Below are positions 36,500 to 46,755 of a stretch of DNA of 64,000 bases, in pieces. The DNA is from an uncultured Clostridia bacterium (GTDB lineage Bacteria; Bacillota; Clostridia; Oscillospirales; Acutalibacteraceae): assembly GCA_946407065.1 (NCBI GenBank), contig CAMJMQ010000009.1:25378-89377 (forward strand). The letters run 5' to 3'. Every line of letters begins with the position of its first letter. The first letter of the stretch is position 1. The position numbers and the translations under genes are program-made. The notes under the pieces are model-generated. The model did not search any database. It worked only from the letters and a program-made list of their open reading frames with translations, and was not told the origin of the DNA.

Positions 36500-37387
36500 A
36501 TGGCATTTACCGGAATAAAAAGAGCCGTGATGAACGCACGGTTTCATAAAGTCAATAAGCACTATGAAACGGATCCCGTAGTCGGTGACCGCAGCTATAT
36601 TCAGCGTGAAGGAAAGGACCCGGTCGAGGTACTGTTCTACTACCCCAAAAATCGTGAACAAATGCCTGTTTTTGTACAGATTCACGGAGGTGCATGGGTT
36701 GGTCTTGATGCGGTAGATGACGATCGCTATTGTCGCAGACTTAGCGATGAACTCGGAGCGTTTGTTGTAAACATCAATTATAAGAGGCTGTATGATAAGA
36801 GCTTTCCCTATCCGCAGGAAGAAGTGGTTGATACGGTCAAGTGGCTGAAACGCCATGCCGATCAATTAGGTATTGATCCCCAAAAGATTATTCTGTCCGG
36901 CGGCAGCGCAGGTGGCCATCTTACAGCAGGGGCGTCTGTCATGCTGGCACAGGAGGATATTCAGATTGCCGGTCAGATCATGGAGGTTCCTTTCCTCGAC
37001 TTTACTTACACTATCCCCATTGACTTTCCGGAGGGAAAAAAGCTGTATGACATGATGTTCAGTTTGTACCCTCCTTCAATCCCGCTTGACAGTGAAGTGC
37101 TCTCGCCGGCGGCTAAAATAACCGACACGACCCTTGACAGAATATCACCGGCGGTAATTATTGTATGCGGCAGAGATCCTCTTCATCCGCAGGGCGAACA
37201 CTATGCCGAGTTGCTCAAAAAGCACGGCAAGCTTGTAGATATAAAAAAATATGAAAACGGCTACCATGGCTTTGGTACTGATAAAGCAGAGGAAAAGCCG
37301 GAGCAGGACAAGTACCGGGAGGATTGCTTCCGCTATAAAGTAGAAAAAGCAAATCAACTTTATGCAATGGCAAAGGAGAGAGTATGA
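36500..37387 (+). CDS. Alpha/beta hydrolase esterase (second of the operon)
   Basis: This 295-residue protein has HGGAW at 62-66 (oxyanion region), SGGSAGGH at 133-140 with nucleophile Ser136, an Asp in VIIVCGRDPLHPQGE and His in NGYHGFG near the C-terminus. It belongs to the HSL/acetyl-esterase-like branch and lacks a signal peptide. The likely role is removal of acetyl or other acyl groups from imported glycosides. AAAGGAG precedes the ATG. Its stop overlaps the start of the Notum-like esterase gene (ATGA). Confidence 0.85.
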   Translation: MAFTGIKRAVMNARFHKVNKHYETDPVVGDRSYIQREGKDPVEVLFYYPKNREQMPVFVQIHGGAWVGLDAVDDDRYCRRLSDELGAFVVNINYKRLYDKSFPYPQEEVVDTVKWLKRHADQLGIDPQKIILSGGSAGGHLTAGASVMLAQEDIQIAGQIMEVPFLDFTYTIPIDFPEGKKLYDMMFSLYPPSIPLDSEVLSPAAKITDTTLDRISPAVIIVCGRDPLHPQGEHYAELLKKHGKLVDIKKYENGYHGFGTDKAEEKPEQDKYREDCFRYKVEKANQLYAMAKERV

Positions 37388-38529
37388 TGAAAAAAGAAAG
37401 GGCTAAGAAAGAGGATCGCAGCGGTTGGCCTCTTTTTAATCGACTTCTTGCCGCATATATTGATATCACAAAATTCCCTGAGCTTCCGATGCATCCCGAA
37501 ATCGGGAAAAACTATGAGTACCACCCCGAAGGCGCACTTTGTGCCAACGGCAATCCTTATCACGGTTGTATTCGCTTAGGAAACGTCAACAAGCTGATGA
37601 TCGGCTTTTCCGGCGGAGGCGTATCTGTGGACGCGTATACAGCTGCAAGACCGCAGCGCATCGGCGGAAGCGGCGAGATGTTTTACTCAGATGATGTACG
37701 TTTCGGTGATATCATACCGCGAGTCGGAACCTTCGGAAAAGGGAAAAAGAACCCGTTTCGGGATTGGACCCTGTTGTTCGTTCCATATGCTACAGGTGAC
37801 TTTCATTGCGGTACCGGAGATTTCAAATACAAAGATTTAAACGGCAAAGACACGGTACTGCATCACCACGGCTATACAAACTACAGAATGTTGATAGAAA
37901 AGATCAAAGAATTTGTACCGCATCCCGATCAAATTCTGGTGACCGGGTTCTCGGCAGGTGCGTTTGCGACATCTCTGCTATGCGATGATGTTTGTGCAGT
38001 CTTTCCCGAATGCCGAGATATTACTGCTTGCGTCGACAGCGCTATGATGCACTATGACTGGCAAAAAACTGCGCGCGATGTATGGCAGGCACCTGAGAAA
38101 ATCGCCGCGCGGCTAACAGGTACTGAAATAGTCAGCGACAGTTTGAAGGCTCTGCATCAAAACCGCCCCGAAGTCAAAATCATGTACTGCTGTTCCGTTA
38201 GAGATGCGGCATTGACTCAGATGGAGATGTACTTAGAGGACGGTCGCTGGATTCCGGACAAAGAAGCCGGAAGAGATTATCAGAAAAAGCTCAAAGCAAT
38301 GCTGGATGATCTTCAGAACGCCATTCCTGATCTCAGTACTTTTATTTTCGACACTCCTGACAAAAACAGCAAGGATGCCGACCTGACCATTCACTGCCTC
38401 TGCGGATCGGGAGCAGCATTTACAACTGTTGTTGACGGTGTCGCATGTTCTGATTGGATGATACGCGGCGTTAACGGAGAAGTAATGAAACTCGGACTTG
38501 ATAAATTGGAAGGAGAACATTGCGGATGA
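37384..38529 (+). CDS. Pectin acetylesterase/Notum-like carboxylesterase, cytoplasmic
   Basis: This 381-residue protein has the PAE/Notum pattern. KLMIGFSGGGVSVDAYT near 70-86 is the oxyanion segment, VPYATGDFHCGTGDF at 133-147 follows, and TGFSAGAFATSLL at 187-199 gives nucleophile Ser190. DLTIHCLCG near the end supplies the His. Plant and bacterial members (CE13) release acetyl groups from pectin. There is no signal peptide or membrane segment, so it acts on imported oligosaccharides. It is a paralogue of the membrane-anchored protein at 46756 at the operon end. The start overlaps the previous stop by 4 bases. Confidence 0.8.
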   Translation: MMKKERAKKEDRSGWPLFNRLLAAYIDITKFPELPMHPEIGKNYEYHPEGALCANGNPYHGCIRLGNVNKLMIGFSGGGVSVDAYTAARPQRIGGSGEMFYSDDVRFGDIIPRVGTFGKGKKNPFRDWTLLFVPYATGDFHCGTGDFKYKDLNGKDTVLHHHGYTNYRMLIEKIKEFVPHPDQILVTGFSAGAFATSLLCDDVCAVFPECRDITACVDSAMMHYDWQKTARDVWQAPEKIAARLTGTEIVSDSLKALHQNRPEVKIMYCCSVRDAALTQMEMYLEDGRWIPDKEAGRDYQKKLKAMLDDLQNAIPDLSTFIFDTPDKNSKDADLTIHCLCGSGAAFTTVVDGVACSDWMIRGVNGEVMKLGLDKLEGEHCG

Positions 38530-39557
38530 TTTCAACTACGATCGTATTGAACGAGGAGAGAAACGTTACCCTGACCGCTTATATTCAGGATACAGACGGT
38601 GAATTCGGCTTTTCCAAGCGTCCTGCCATACTGATACTTCCCGGCGGGGGCTACGCAATCTGTTCCGACCGTGAAGCTGACCCTGTTGCTGCAGCATATT
38701 TGAAAGCGGGATTTCAGTCGATCATACTGCGATACACAGTAAAAGCCAAAGGTGGGTGGCCTCATCAACTGGAGGACTATGAAAATGCAATGGCAATCAT
38801 AGAAGAGAACGCTGAGGAATGGCATATTGACCCCTCAAAGATCGCAGTTGCCGGCTTTTCTGCAGGCGGACATTTGACGGCTTGCGCTGCAACTTTGGCA
38901 AAGCATAAGCCTACAGCGGCAGTATTAGCTTATCCTGCGATTCTGGAGGATATCGTAGATAGTTGCCAGCCCAATATGCCTTATCCTTATCAGCATGTAA
39001 CACCTCAGACCAGCCCGTGCTTCATTGTTGCGGCTCGCGATGACCGAACCGTTCACGTTAAAAATGCTCTTGCGTTTGAACAGGCTTTAGCCGAAAATGG
39101 TGTCGCATTTGAAAGCCACATCTACTCTTACGGGGGACACGGTTTTTCGACAGCAGAGGATTGGATCAACACCAATTCCGTCTGTCCTCGGCTTCCCGAA
39201 TGGATCAAATACAGTGTTGACTGGTTAGGAGAGGTGATGGGAAAGCTTACACGAAACGGCTTTACAGAACCTGTATCGGCTCTTAGCTTAAACGCCGATT
39301 ACTCTCCGGTGCTCAGTGTTGAATGCTCTTTAAATCATCTTTGCAAACAGAATGATGAGGCAAAGGATATCCTCGCTCCGATGTTTACAGGAATTGAAGC
39401 TGTTGCCGCAGCTCGCGGATTTGATGTAGAGCTTTTGAAAGCTTCTGTCGGCAATAATACGGCAAGAGAGATCATGGAGATGGTACAAATACCCAAAGAT
39501 ACCATTTTTGAGATCGACAAAAAACTTCATGATATCGTGAATATTCTGGAGGTATAA
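38526..39557 (+). CDS. Alpha/beta hydrolase (acetyl xylan esterase-like) with C-terminal extension
   Basis: The frame opens at a TTG at 38520; I place the start at the ATG at 38526, which has AGGAG upstream and overlaps the previous stop as ATGA. The protein has 343 residues. PGGGYAIC at 39-46 is the oxyanion region, AGFSAGGH at 109-116 gives nucleophile Ser112, AARDDRTV supplies Asp, and YGGHGFS supplies His. Residues 1-245 match BD-FAE/acetyl-esterase-like enzymes. The last 90 residues form a helical extension (ALSLNADYSPVLSVE..; KDILAPMFTGIEAVAAARG) with no family I recognise. It has no signal peptide. Confidence 0.83.
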   Translation: MISTTIVLNEERNVTLTAYIQDTDGEFGFSKRPAILILPGGGYAICSDREADPVAAAYLKAGFQSIILRYTVKAKGGWPHQLEDYENAMAIIEENAEEWHIDPSKIAVAGFSAGGHLTACAATLAKHKPTAAVLAYPAILEDIVDSCQPNMPYPYQHVTPQTSPCFIVAARDDRTVHVKNALAFEQALAENGVAFESHIYSYGGHGFSTAEDWINTNSVCPRLPEWIKYSVDWLGEVMGKLTRNGFTEPVSALSLNADYSPVLSVECSLNHLCKQNDEAKDILAPMFTGIEAVAAARGFDVELLKASVGNNTAREIMEMVQIPKDTIFEIDKKLHDIVNILEV

Positions 39558-39559
39558 AT

Positions 39560-42001
39560 ATGATCAAAATCACCTCAGCTGATATGCAGAAATTTGAAAA
39601 GGAACACCTTGGCTATCTTCGCTCTATCGCTCCCGAGTGTATGGTGCTGTTGAAGAAAAACGGTGATTTTCCGTTAGAAACTCCTTGCCCCATTGCACTT
39701 TACGGTGCAGGTGCACGGGAAACAATCAAAGGAGGCACCGGCTCCGGCGATGTCAATGTGCGTCATGTTGTAACAGTAGAGGAAGGGTTGGAAAACAGTG
39801 GATTCACAATAACCACAAAAGCATGGTTAGACAAATACACTGAAGAGCGTAAAGCCGGGATCAAGGGCTTTTACGACGATATTGCGGCAGAGGCTAAAGA
39901 GACAGGAAAGTCCGTATTCTTGATTGGTATGGGTAAGATTCCTCCGGAGCCTCATTATGCGTTTCCGATCGACGGTGAAGGTGACGTATGTGTATATGTT
40001 CTTTCCCGCAATTCCGGTGAAGGAGCGGATCGTCCCGGTGATGAAGGCGATATTCTTTTAACAGGCGATGAAATAAGAGACATCATCCTGTGTGCTGAGA
40101 ACTACAAGAAGTTTATGCTGGTTCTCAATGTCGGCGGTCCTGTTGATCTCAGCCCGGTTCTTGATCGGGTGGAGAATGTACTTCTACTGAGCCAACTCGG
40201 TTCTGTTACCGGAGATGCCTTTGCGGATGTACTGCTGGGAAAGGCATATCCATCCGGAAAACTGACAACAACATGGGCTAAGACTGAGGACTATCCAAAG
40301 ATAGGTGATTTTGCACAGAGGGATGACACGCGCTATCGTGAAGGCGTTTTTGTTGGTTACCGTTATTATGACGCCGCAGGAATCGAACCGGAATTCCCTT
40401 TTGGTTATGGTCTCGGCTATACTGATTTTGAAACCTCTCCGGAGGAATTCTCTGTAAATAATAACGAGATTATCGTCACGACAACCATAAAAAATATCGG
40501 AACATTTTCAGGCAAGGAAATTGTTCAACTTTATTACTCCGCTCCAAGCAGACAGTTCTCAAATCCAATTCGCGAACTCGGAGCATACGCCAAAACAAAC
40601 GAGCTTTTACCCGGAGAAGAAACAAAACTCACTTTGAAGCTACCTGTAGAGGATATGGCAAGTTGGGACCCTCAGAGCGATTCTTGGGTCTTGGAACAGG
40701 GGGATTACCTTATTACGGTGAACAGCGACCCTGTCGGGGTTGTGTCGTTGGATGCCAGAACCGCGATCGAAAGTCTGAGCCACTCCGGCTCAGATGCGGA
40801 TTTTGCGGATTGGCAGCCGCAGATCGAACGTAAGATCCCGCAAGGTCTTCCGACAATAAAGATCTACAGCTCTGAGCTTGATAACCTGACTCACTTCGGT
40901 CGAAACAGGATCAATAGAGAGCATATCGGTTTATCGGAGTTGTCAGATTTTTCCAACCGTGAACTCGCAACCATCTGTGTCGGTAAGCATACCGATGTAC
41001 AGGATATAGCTTCTGTCATAGGTAATTCAGCCTCCAAATTAGCGGGCGGTGCCGGAGAAAGCGCATCTATCGTATCCGAAAAAGGCTATGGTGCTATCAT
41101 AATGGCTGATGGTCCCGCAGGGCTGCGCTTGGCTACCAAATATATTGAAACAGAAGATGGTCAGGAAGGTATAGATACAGAAGGCTTTGACAGCATCCTG
41201 AATATTCTTCCTCCCGAAATCCAACAGCTGATTCATCTAAAGCTAAAACAGAACACGGAAAAAGCAAAGGGAAACACCGTCATGTATCACTTTGCCTCAG
41301 CGATTCCGGTCGGCACCGCTCTCGCTCAAAGCTGGAACACCGATATAGCAGAAAAATGCGGTGACATCATCGGCTCGGAGATGGAAATGTTTGGAGCAAA
41401 TATGTGGTTGGCTCCTGCCTTGAACATTCATCGCAGTCCGTTGTGCGGCCGTAACTTCGAGTATTATTCCGAAGATCCGATCATCTCCGGAAGAACTGCC
41501 GCTGCTGTAACTCGCGGCGTACAGAAGCACGAGAAATGTGCCGTAACGATAAAGCATTTTCTCTGCAACAACCAAGAAACCAATCGGTTTGGTTCCAACA
41601 GCATTGTTTCTCAGAGAGCACTCCGTGAGATCTATTTAAAAGGATTTGAGATCTGCATAAAGGAATCTGCTCCAAAAGCGCTGATGACCTCCTATAATCT
41701 GCTCAACGGAGTTCATACGGCAAACCGAAGCGACATGCTTACGACTGTGCTTAGAGATGAGCTTGGCTTTGAGGGAATCGTTATGACTGATTGGGGGACA
41801 ACTAACGATAAGTTTAATCTCGGTATTTGGGGCGCTTCTTCTCCTTCGCTTTGTATTAAAGCAGGGAACGATTTAATTATGCCGGGTGAAAAAGCAGATG
41901 TTGACGGAATTATGGAAGGGATTCGCTGCGGAGATATCACGCGAGCAGACTTAGAACGCTGCGCAGGACGAATTCTTGACATTTCAAAGAGACTGAGCTG
42001 A
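39560..42001 (+). CDS. GH3 beta-glycosidase with reversed domain order
   Basis: This 813-residue protein carries the GH3 domains in swapped order. The C-terminal-type alpha/beta sandwich comes first (about 35-275, LLLSQLGSVTGDAFADVLLGKAYPSGKL). A fibronectin-III-like domain follows (about 310-400). The TIM barrel is last (about 470-813), with GRNFEYYSEDP, KHFLCNNQETNR and nucleophile Asp744 in GIVMTDWG. This order is known in some Ruminococcus GH3 beta-glucosidases. No signal peptide is present, so it acts on imported glycosides, removing a beta-linked glucose, xylose or similar unit. GGAGG precedes the ATG. Its stop overlaps the GH78 start by one base. Confidence 0.9.
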   Translation: MIKITSADMQKFEKEHLGYLRSIAPECMVLLKKNGDFPLETPCPIALYGAGARETIKGGTGSGDVNVRHVVTVEEGLENSGFTITTKAWLDKYTEERKAGIKGFYDDIAAEAKETGKSVFLIGMGKIPPEPHYAFPIDGEGDVCVYVLSRNSGEGADRPGDEGDILLTGDEIRDIILCAENYKKFMLVLNVGGPVDLSPVLDRVENVLLLSQLGSVTGDAFADVLLGKAYPSGKLTTTWAKTEDYPKIGDFAQRDDTRYREGVFVGYRYYDAAGIEPEFPFGYGLGYTDFETSPEEFSVNNNEIIVTTTIKNIGTFSGKEIVQLYYSAPSRQFSNPIRELGAYAKTNELLPGEETKLTLKLPVEDMASWDPQSDSWVLEQGDYLITVNSDPVGVVSLDARTAIESLSHSGSDADFADWQPQIERKIPQGLPTIKIYSSELDNLTHFGRNRINREHIGLSELSDFSNRELATICVGKHTDVQDIASVIGNSASKLAGGAGESASIVSEKGYGAIIMADGPAGLRLATKYIETEDGQEGIDTEGFDSILNILPPEIQQLIHLKLKQNTEKAKGNTVMYHFASAIPVGTALAQSWNTDIAEKCGDIIGSEMEMFGANMWLAPALNIHRSPLCGRNFEYYSEDPIISGRTAAAVTRGVQKHEKCAVTIKHFLCNNQETNRFGSNSIVSQRALREIYLKGFEICIKESAPKALMTSYNLLNGVHTANRSDMLTTVLRDELGFEGIVMTDWGTTNDKFNLGIWGASSPSLCIKAGNDLIMPGEKADVDGIMEGIRCGDITRADLERCAGRILDISKRLS

Positions 42002-44331
42002 TGACTAAGTGGATATGTCATCCCCACGACAATCGGGACACAAAACTGGTACCTGTTTTTCACCGCGCTTTCGATGTGAAAAGCAAGTTGCAACACGCTG
42101 AGCTGTTGATTTCCTCACACGGATTATACGAAGCGCTCCTGAACGGTTCGGAAATCACAGAGAACAAATTCACACCGGGTTTTACCAGTTATTATCATAG
42201 AATACAGTATCAAAAATATAATGTTACAGCCTTTTTGAAAGAAGGCTGTAACAGCCTGCGTATAACTGTCGGCGACGGTTGGTGGCGTTGGAATAATAAC
42301 TTCGGCTACACCCTTGCCTTATGGTGCAAGCTGAAGCTTACCTATACAGACGGAAGTGTCGAACTGGTTGAAAGCGACGAAACATTTGATGTCGGAACAG
42401 GGCCTATTATTCGTACCGATTTGCAGGAAGGAGAAACGTATGATGCACGGCTCGAACCTCGTGGCTGGTACAAGGCTAAAGTTTGCAAAGAACATACAGA
42501 GGGTGAACTGATTAAAAGCGTTTCTGTTCCTGTCAGAGAAAAAGAACGTTTTCCGGGACTGATATTCAAAGACAGCGCAGGCAATATGATTGCAGATTTC
42601 GGTCAGAATCTGGCGGGTTATATTCATATAAAACTGTTTCATACCCGCCCCGGTCAAATCGTTCATCTGAAGCACGGTGAATGGCTCGATCCCGAAGGAA
42701 AGTTTTCTACAGCCAACTGTGATGGGGGTAAGGAACATTTTCAAGAGATTACTTATATCTGCAAGGGAGCGGATCAGGAAGAATACACTCCGCATTTTTC
42801 TGTGTTTGGTTTTCAATGTGTTTTGATTGAAGGAGCAGAGGAAATTGAGCTTGAAGCGATCGCGGTCTATTCTGATATGGAGGAAACAGGAGATTTTTCC
42901 TGTTCCAACAAGCTGATCAATCAATTAGTAAAGAATGCCCGATGGAGCCAGAAAGGTAACTTCCTTGATGTGCCGGTCGACTGTCCGACCCGCGAAAGAA
43001 ATGCGTGGACAGGAGACGCCATGATCTATTGCAAAACCGCAGCGTATTTCATGAATGTTTTACCGTTCTTCAAAAAATGGTTAATCGACCAGACAATCGA
43101 GCAATACGCAAGCGGAAAACTCGGTATCACTTTCCCTTCGACGTCAAGCGTGCATAACCCTGAAGAACTCATACATGTCCAAAAGGTCAATCCGGCTATG
43201 GCTCTTGCCGGCCCCGCCGGAAATGGTAACATCGGCGAGGACAGTGTTGGGTGGGGAGATTCAGCGGTATGGATACCTTATCAATTGTATCTGATGTACG
43301 GCGATGTTTCAGTGTTAGAGGAACATTACGATACCGCTAAGCGTTGGGTAGAATACTCACTCAAATGTATGAAAGAAAAAAACCCGCTATATGCTGATCG
43401 TTCATGGTATCAAGCCGGTGACGGCGACTTTATCTACGATACACGTTTTCATTATGGTGAGTGGAACGAACCTTTCCCGCCCTCCCCGGAAGTGATTGAA
43501 CTGTTCAGAAACGGCGGTACAACAGCAGATTTTGTGTCTTATATGGCTAAATACGGAAAGCCCGAGGTCGCGACGGCATACACCAAGCGAAGCTGTGACA
43601 ATCTCGCGCATATTGCCCGAATTCTTGGCAAAACAAAAGACGCAGAGCGATACACCACCATGTCTGCAGCAATAAAAAATGCGTACAACAAACATCTGAT
43701 CGCTGATAACGGAGAAATACAAAAGGGTCATCAGGCAGCATATATTCGCGCATTAGCGTTGGATATGGCAAACGATGAAAAGAGACCTTTCGTAATCATG
43801 CAGTTAAAAACCGAGCTGGAGAAGGCTGATTATCATTTGAACACCGGTTTTCTTTCCACTGTTTATCTGCTTCCCACACTTTGCGAAATCGGCTTAACAG
43901 ATGAAGCTTTCCGCATACTGGAACAGACTGATCTTCCGGGATGGTTGCATCCTATCACATTAGGAGCAACTTCCATGTTAGAAAACTGGAACGGGATGGA
44001 TGTTTTCCGTGACAGCTTTAATCACTATTCTTTTGGATCGGTCTGTCAGTTCCTTTTCGAATATGTTGCAGGAATACAACCATCCTTTAATGCCCCTGGA
44101 TTCAAAGAGTTTAAGCTTAAGCCCATCATGGGCGGCACGCTCACATGGGCAGAAGCGTCGTATCGGTCCCGGTACGGTACAATTCGTTCCCGCTGGGAAA
44201 GGGACGGTAATAAATATAATTACACATGCACCGTTCCCGATGGTTCGGTCGCTCACCTGGAATTACCCGACGGAATGACAAAAAAACTTTTCGGCGGAGA
44301 TTATCACTTCGAAGGAGTTCTGCATGAATAA
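42001..44331 (+). CDS. GH78 alpha-L-rhamnosidase
   Basis: This 776-residue protein matches bacterial alpha-L-rhamnosidases. Beta-sandwich domains lie at 1-290, including GLYEALLNGSEI and FGQNLAGYIHIKL. The (alpha/alpha)6 barrel begins with FLDVPVDCPTRERNAWTGDA at about 320-340, the GH78 signature with acidic and Arg residues at the active site. A C-terminal beta domain (from about 690) ends the protein. It inverts and releases terminal alpha-L-rhamnose. It lacks a signal peptide, so it acts inside the cell and feeds the nearby rhaB/rhaD operon. The start overlaps the GH3 stop (TGATG) and the end overlaps the GH94 start by 8 bases. Confidence 0.93.
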   Translation: MTKWICHPHDNRDTKLVPVFHRAFDVKSKLQHAELLISSHGLYEALLNGSEITENKFTPGFTSYYHRIQYQKYNVTAFLKEGCNSLRITVGDGWWRWNNNFGYTLALWCKLKLTYTDGSVELVESDETFDVGTGPIIRTDLQEGETYDARLEPRGWYKAKVCKEHTEGELIKSVSVPVREKERFPGLIFKDSAGNMIADFGQNLAGYIHIKLFHTRPGQIVHLKHGEWLDPEGKFSTANCDGGKEHFQEITYICKGADQEEYTPHFSVFGFQCVLIEGAEEIELEAIAVYSDMEETGDFSCSNKLINQLVKNARWSQKGNFLDVPVDCPTRERNAWTGDAMIYCKTAAYFMNVLPFFKKWLIDQTIEQYASGKLGITFPSTSSVHNPEELIHVQKVNPAMALAGPAGNGNIGEDSVGWGDSAVWIPYQLYLMYGDVSVLEEHYDTAKRWVEYSLKCMKEKNPLYADRSWYQAGDGDFIYDTRFHYGEWNEPFPPSPEVIELFRNGGTTADFVSYMAKYGKPEVATAYTKRSCDNLAHIARILGKTKDAERYTTMSAAIKNAYNKHLIADNGEIQKGHQAAYIRALALDMANDEKRPFVIMQLKTELEKADYHLNTGFLSTVYLLPTLCEIGLTDEAFRILEQTDLPGWLHPITLGATSMLENWNGMDVFRDSFNHYSFGSVCQFLFEYVAGIQPSFNAPGFKEFKLKPIMGGTLTWAEASYRSRYGTIRSRWERDGNKYNYTCTVPDGSVAHLELPDGMTKKLFGGDYHFEGVLHE

Positions 44332-46750
44332 ACTACCCTATGTCTTTTTGGACAACGAGAAGAAGATAAAGTTTGAACGATTTGACTTGCCTTCGCCGTG
44401 GATTAATTATCTTTCCAACGGCAAGATGCATGCATTTGTTTCCCATGCAGGAGGCGGAATGACGTGGTGGTTAACGCCGATGTTGTTTCGTGTCACTCGT
44501 TATCGCTTCTACAATCTCCCGATGGACTCTCCCGGCTTCTATGTATATATCCGGACTAAAGACGGCACAGTTTGGTCTCCTACCTTTCGCCCCTGTGAAA
44601 CTAAGGTCGATAATCGAGAGGCGTATCATGCTCCCGGTTACTCTGTATTCACTGCAGAAAAAGATGGTCTTACAGCCACTCTGAAGCTGTTTATGTCAAT
44701 GGATACAGATACTCTGATCTGGAAAGTTACACTTCATAATAAAAACAATAAACCTGTAGAGTGTGATGTGTATGCCTATGTAGAGCTATCGCAGTTTTTA
44801 GCACAGCAGGAAAACATTCTCGGCTACTATTTAAAGTGGAATACCCGAGCGGTATTCGATGAAGACTTACAGGCGATCACCTATGCCTATACTGCATGGA
44901 TGCATCCGCGCAAGGAGGATTCTCCTCTTGTATATTTCGGCTCAGATAATAAAACGGATTCCTTCTGTTGCAATCGCGATATATTTTGCGGTCCCTATAG
45001 AGATGAAAGGAATCCTATTGAGGTCGAAAGAGGAAAACTATCATGTTCAAATTTACAGGGTGGTGAGCCTTGCGGAGCGCTTCATTCGAACATCTCGCTT
45101 GCTGCAAACGAGGAAAAAGAGATCCATTTTTATCTTGGTGTAGAAAAAGGCGCGCTGTATGATTACGATAATGCTGTTGCAAGTGCAAAGCTAACGCTTT
45201 CTATGCTGCGTAAACCGGGCGCGGCAGAAGAACAGTTCGGTAAATTACAAACGTGGTGGAACGAACACCTGAATGTTTTGCAGTGTAAGCTCCCTGATAA
45301 TGATGCTGAACGTGAGGTCAACACATGGAACCCGCTTCAGAGTGTACACACCGCACGTTTGTCGCGCTCTATCAGCTCAGACGCTTCCGGCGTTCGCGGA
45401 ATCGGTTTTCGCGATACCGCACAGGACATGCTGGCTCAAGCATACCGCAAACCCGAATGGGCGCGGGAGATGTTGTGGTACCTGGCTTCCCAACAGTTAG
45501 AAGACGGACATGCTGTCCATACTTCCTGGCCTGAAGACAGAAAGCCGCCGCAAGATTTGACGCGATCCGATGATCATATCTGGATGGTTTATTTAGCTTA
45601 TGCTATAGCTGCCGAAACAGGTGATTTGAGCTTTTTGGATCACGAAATCCCTTTCCTCTCAAGTGATTTAGTGACTCCTGTCGGTCATGCTACTTTATGG
45701 GAGCATTTGTTGCGCGGAGTAGAGTTTACCGAAAAGCATCTCGGTCTACATAACCTTCCGTTGATCCTATATAGCGACTGGAACGATCACCTCGGTCCCT
45801 TCGGACGCAAGGGCAAAGGCGAAAGTATCATGGTCTCTCAACAGCACATTTATGCACTGCGTCGACTCAGCGAAATAGCAGAGTTGCGTGCCGATTTCGA
45901 TACAGTGAATTATTTTAAAGCGCTGATCGAAAAGCAGGAGAAAGCTTTGGAGGAATACGCGTGGGACGGAGAATGGTTCCTTCGCGGATTGGATGACAAC
46001 GGCATGCCGATAGGTACTCATAACGCAGAACATGCGCGCATCTGGCTAAACGCACAAAGTTGGATGGTTATTTCAGGGGCTTGCAAAGACAAGCAGGAAC
46101 AAGCAATGGACAGCGCTTTCAGAGAATTGAATACCGGCTTAGGTCTTTTGCTGAATGCTCCGGGTTATCCCGGATGGCCGTCAAAAGATGCTGCAATGGT
46201 CAACGGTCTTCCCGCAGGATATTCTGAAAACGGAGGAGTGTTCTGTCAGGCGAACTGCTGGGCGATTATGGCGGAAGCAATGCTTGGCCGCGGTGATATC
46301 GCATGGAATTATTATAAACAGATCCTGCCAAATACCGTAATCGAAAAAATCGGTATCGAACGCTATCATACCGAAGCGTATGCCTACTGTTCTACAATGC
46401 TCGGCAAAGATAACGAAAGGTTTGGGCGTGGCTGTGTTTCTCAGGTAACAGGTACTGCGGCATGGATGGACGTGGTAGTAACGCAGTATCTCCTCGGTAT
46501 CCGTCCGACAATAAAAGGTCTGTTGATCGATCCTACCATTCCTTCGGATTGGGATCACTATCAGGTTGAACGAATCTATCGGGGGAAAAAGCTTGTCATC
46601 CGAGTGGAAAATCCCGAGCATGTGCAACACGGCGTGAAAGAAATGATAATGAATGATGTATATGTCGATTTATCACATGGCGCCTACATTACACAGGATA
46701 TGCTTTCAGATAGCGATCTCGCACGAGTAACGGTTATCATGGGAGAATAA
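44324..46750 (+). CDS. GH94 family phosphorylase
   Basis: This 808-residue protein matches GH94 (cellobiose/chitobiose phosphorylase) enzymes. The N-terminal beta-sandwich has GGGMTWWLTPMLFRVTRY. The (alpha/alpha)6 barrel contains GVRGIGFRDTAQDM, SDDHIWMVYLAYAIAAETGD and LILYSDWNDHL, where the DWND segment (485-488) carries the general acid. GFCQ-like NGGVFCQANCWAIMAEAMLGRG and GRGCVSQVTGTAAWMDV follow. These enzymes cleave beta-glucosides or relatives with phosphate, giving a sugar 1-phosphate and saving ATP. No signal peptide is present. In this operon it probably works on a disaccharide left after rhamnose and acetyl removal. Specificity is not assignable by eye. Confidence 0.88.
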   Translation: MNKLPYVFLDNEKKIKFERFDLPSPWINYLSNGKMHAFVSHAGGGMTWWLTPMLFRVTRYRFYNLPMDSPGFYVYIRTKDGTVWSPTFRPCETKVDNREAYHAPGYSVFTAEKDGLTATLKLFMSMDTDTLIWKVTLHNKNNKPVECDVYAYVELSQFLAQQENILGYYLKWNTRAVFDEDLQAITYAYTAWMHPRKEDSPLVYFGSDNKTDSFCCNRDIFCGPYRDERNPIEVERGKLSCSNLQGGEPCGALHSNISLAANEEKEIHFYLGVEKGALYDYDNAVASAKLTLSMLRKPGAAEEQFGKLQTWWNEHLNVLQCKLPDNDAEREVNTWNPLQSVHTARLSRSISSDASGVRGIGFRDTAQDMLAQAYRKPEWAREMLWYLASQQLEDGHAVHTSWPEDRKPPQDLTRSDDHIWMVYLAYAIAAETGDLSFLDHEIPFLSSDLVTPVGHATLWEHLLRGVEFTEKHLGLHNLPLILYSDWNDHLGPFGRKGKGESIMVSQQHIYALRRLSEIAELRADFDTVNYFKALIEKQEKALEEYAWDGEWFLRGLDDNGMPIGTHNAEHARIWLNAQSWMVISGACKDKQEQAMDSAFRELNTGLGLLLNAPGYPGWPSKDAAMVNGLPAGYSENGGVFCQANCWAIMAEAMLGRGDIAWNYYKQILPNTVIEKIGIERYHTEAYAYCSTMLGKDNERFGRGCVSQVTGTAAWMDVVVTQYLLGIRPTIKGLLIDPTIPSDWDHYQVERIYRGKKLVIRVENPEHVQHGVKEMIMNDVYVDLSHGAYITQDMLSDSDLARVTVIMGE

Positions 46751-46755
46751 ATACT

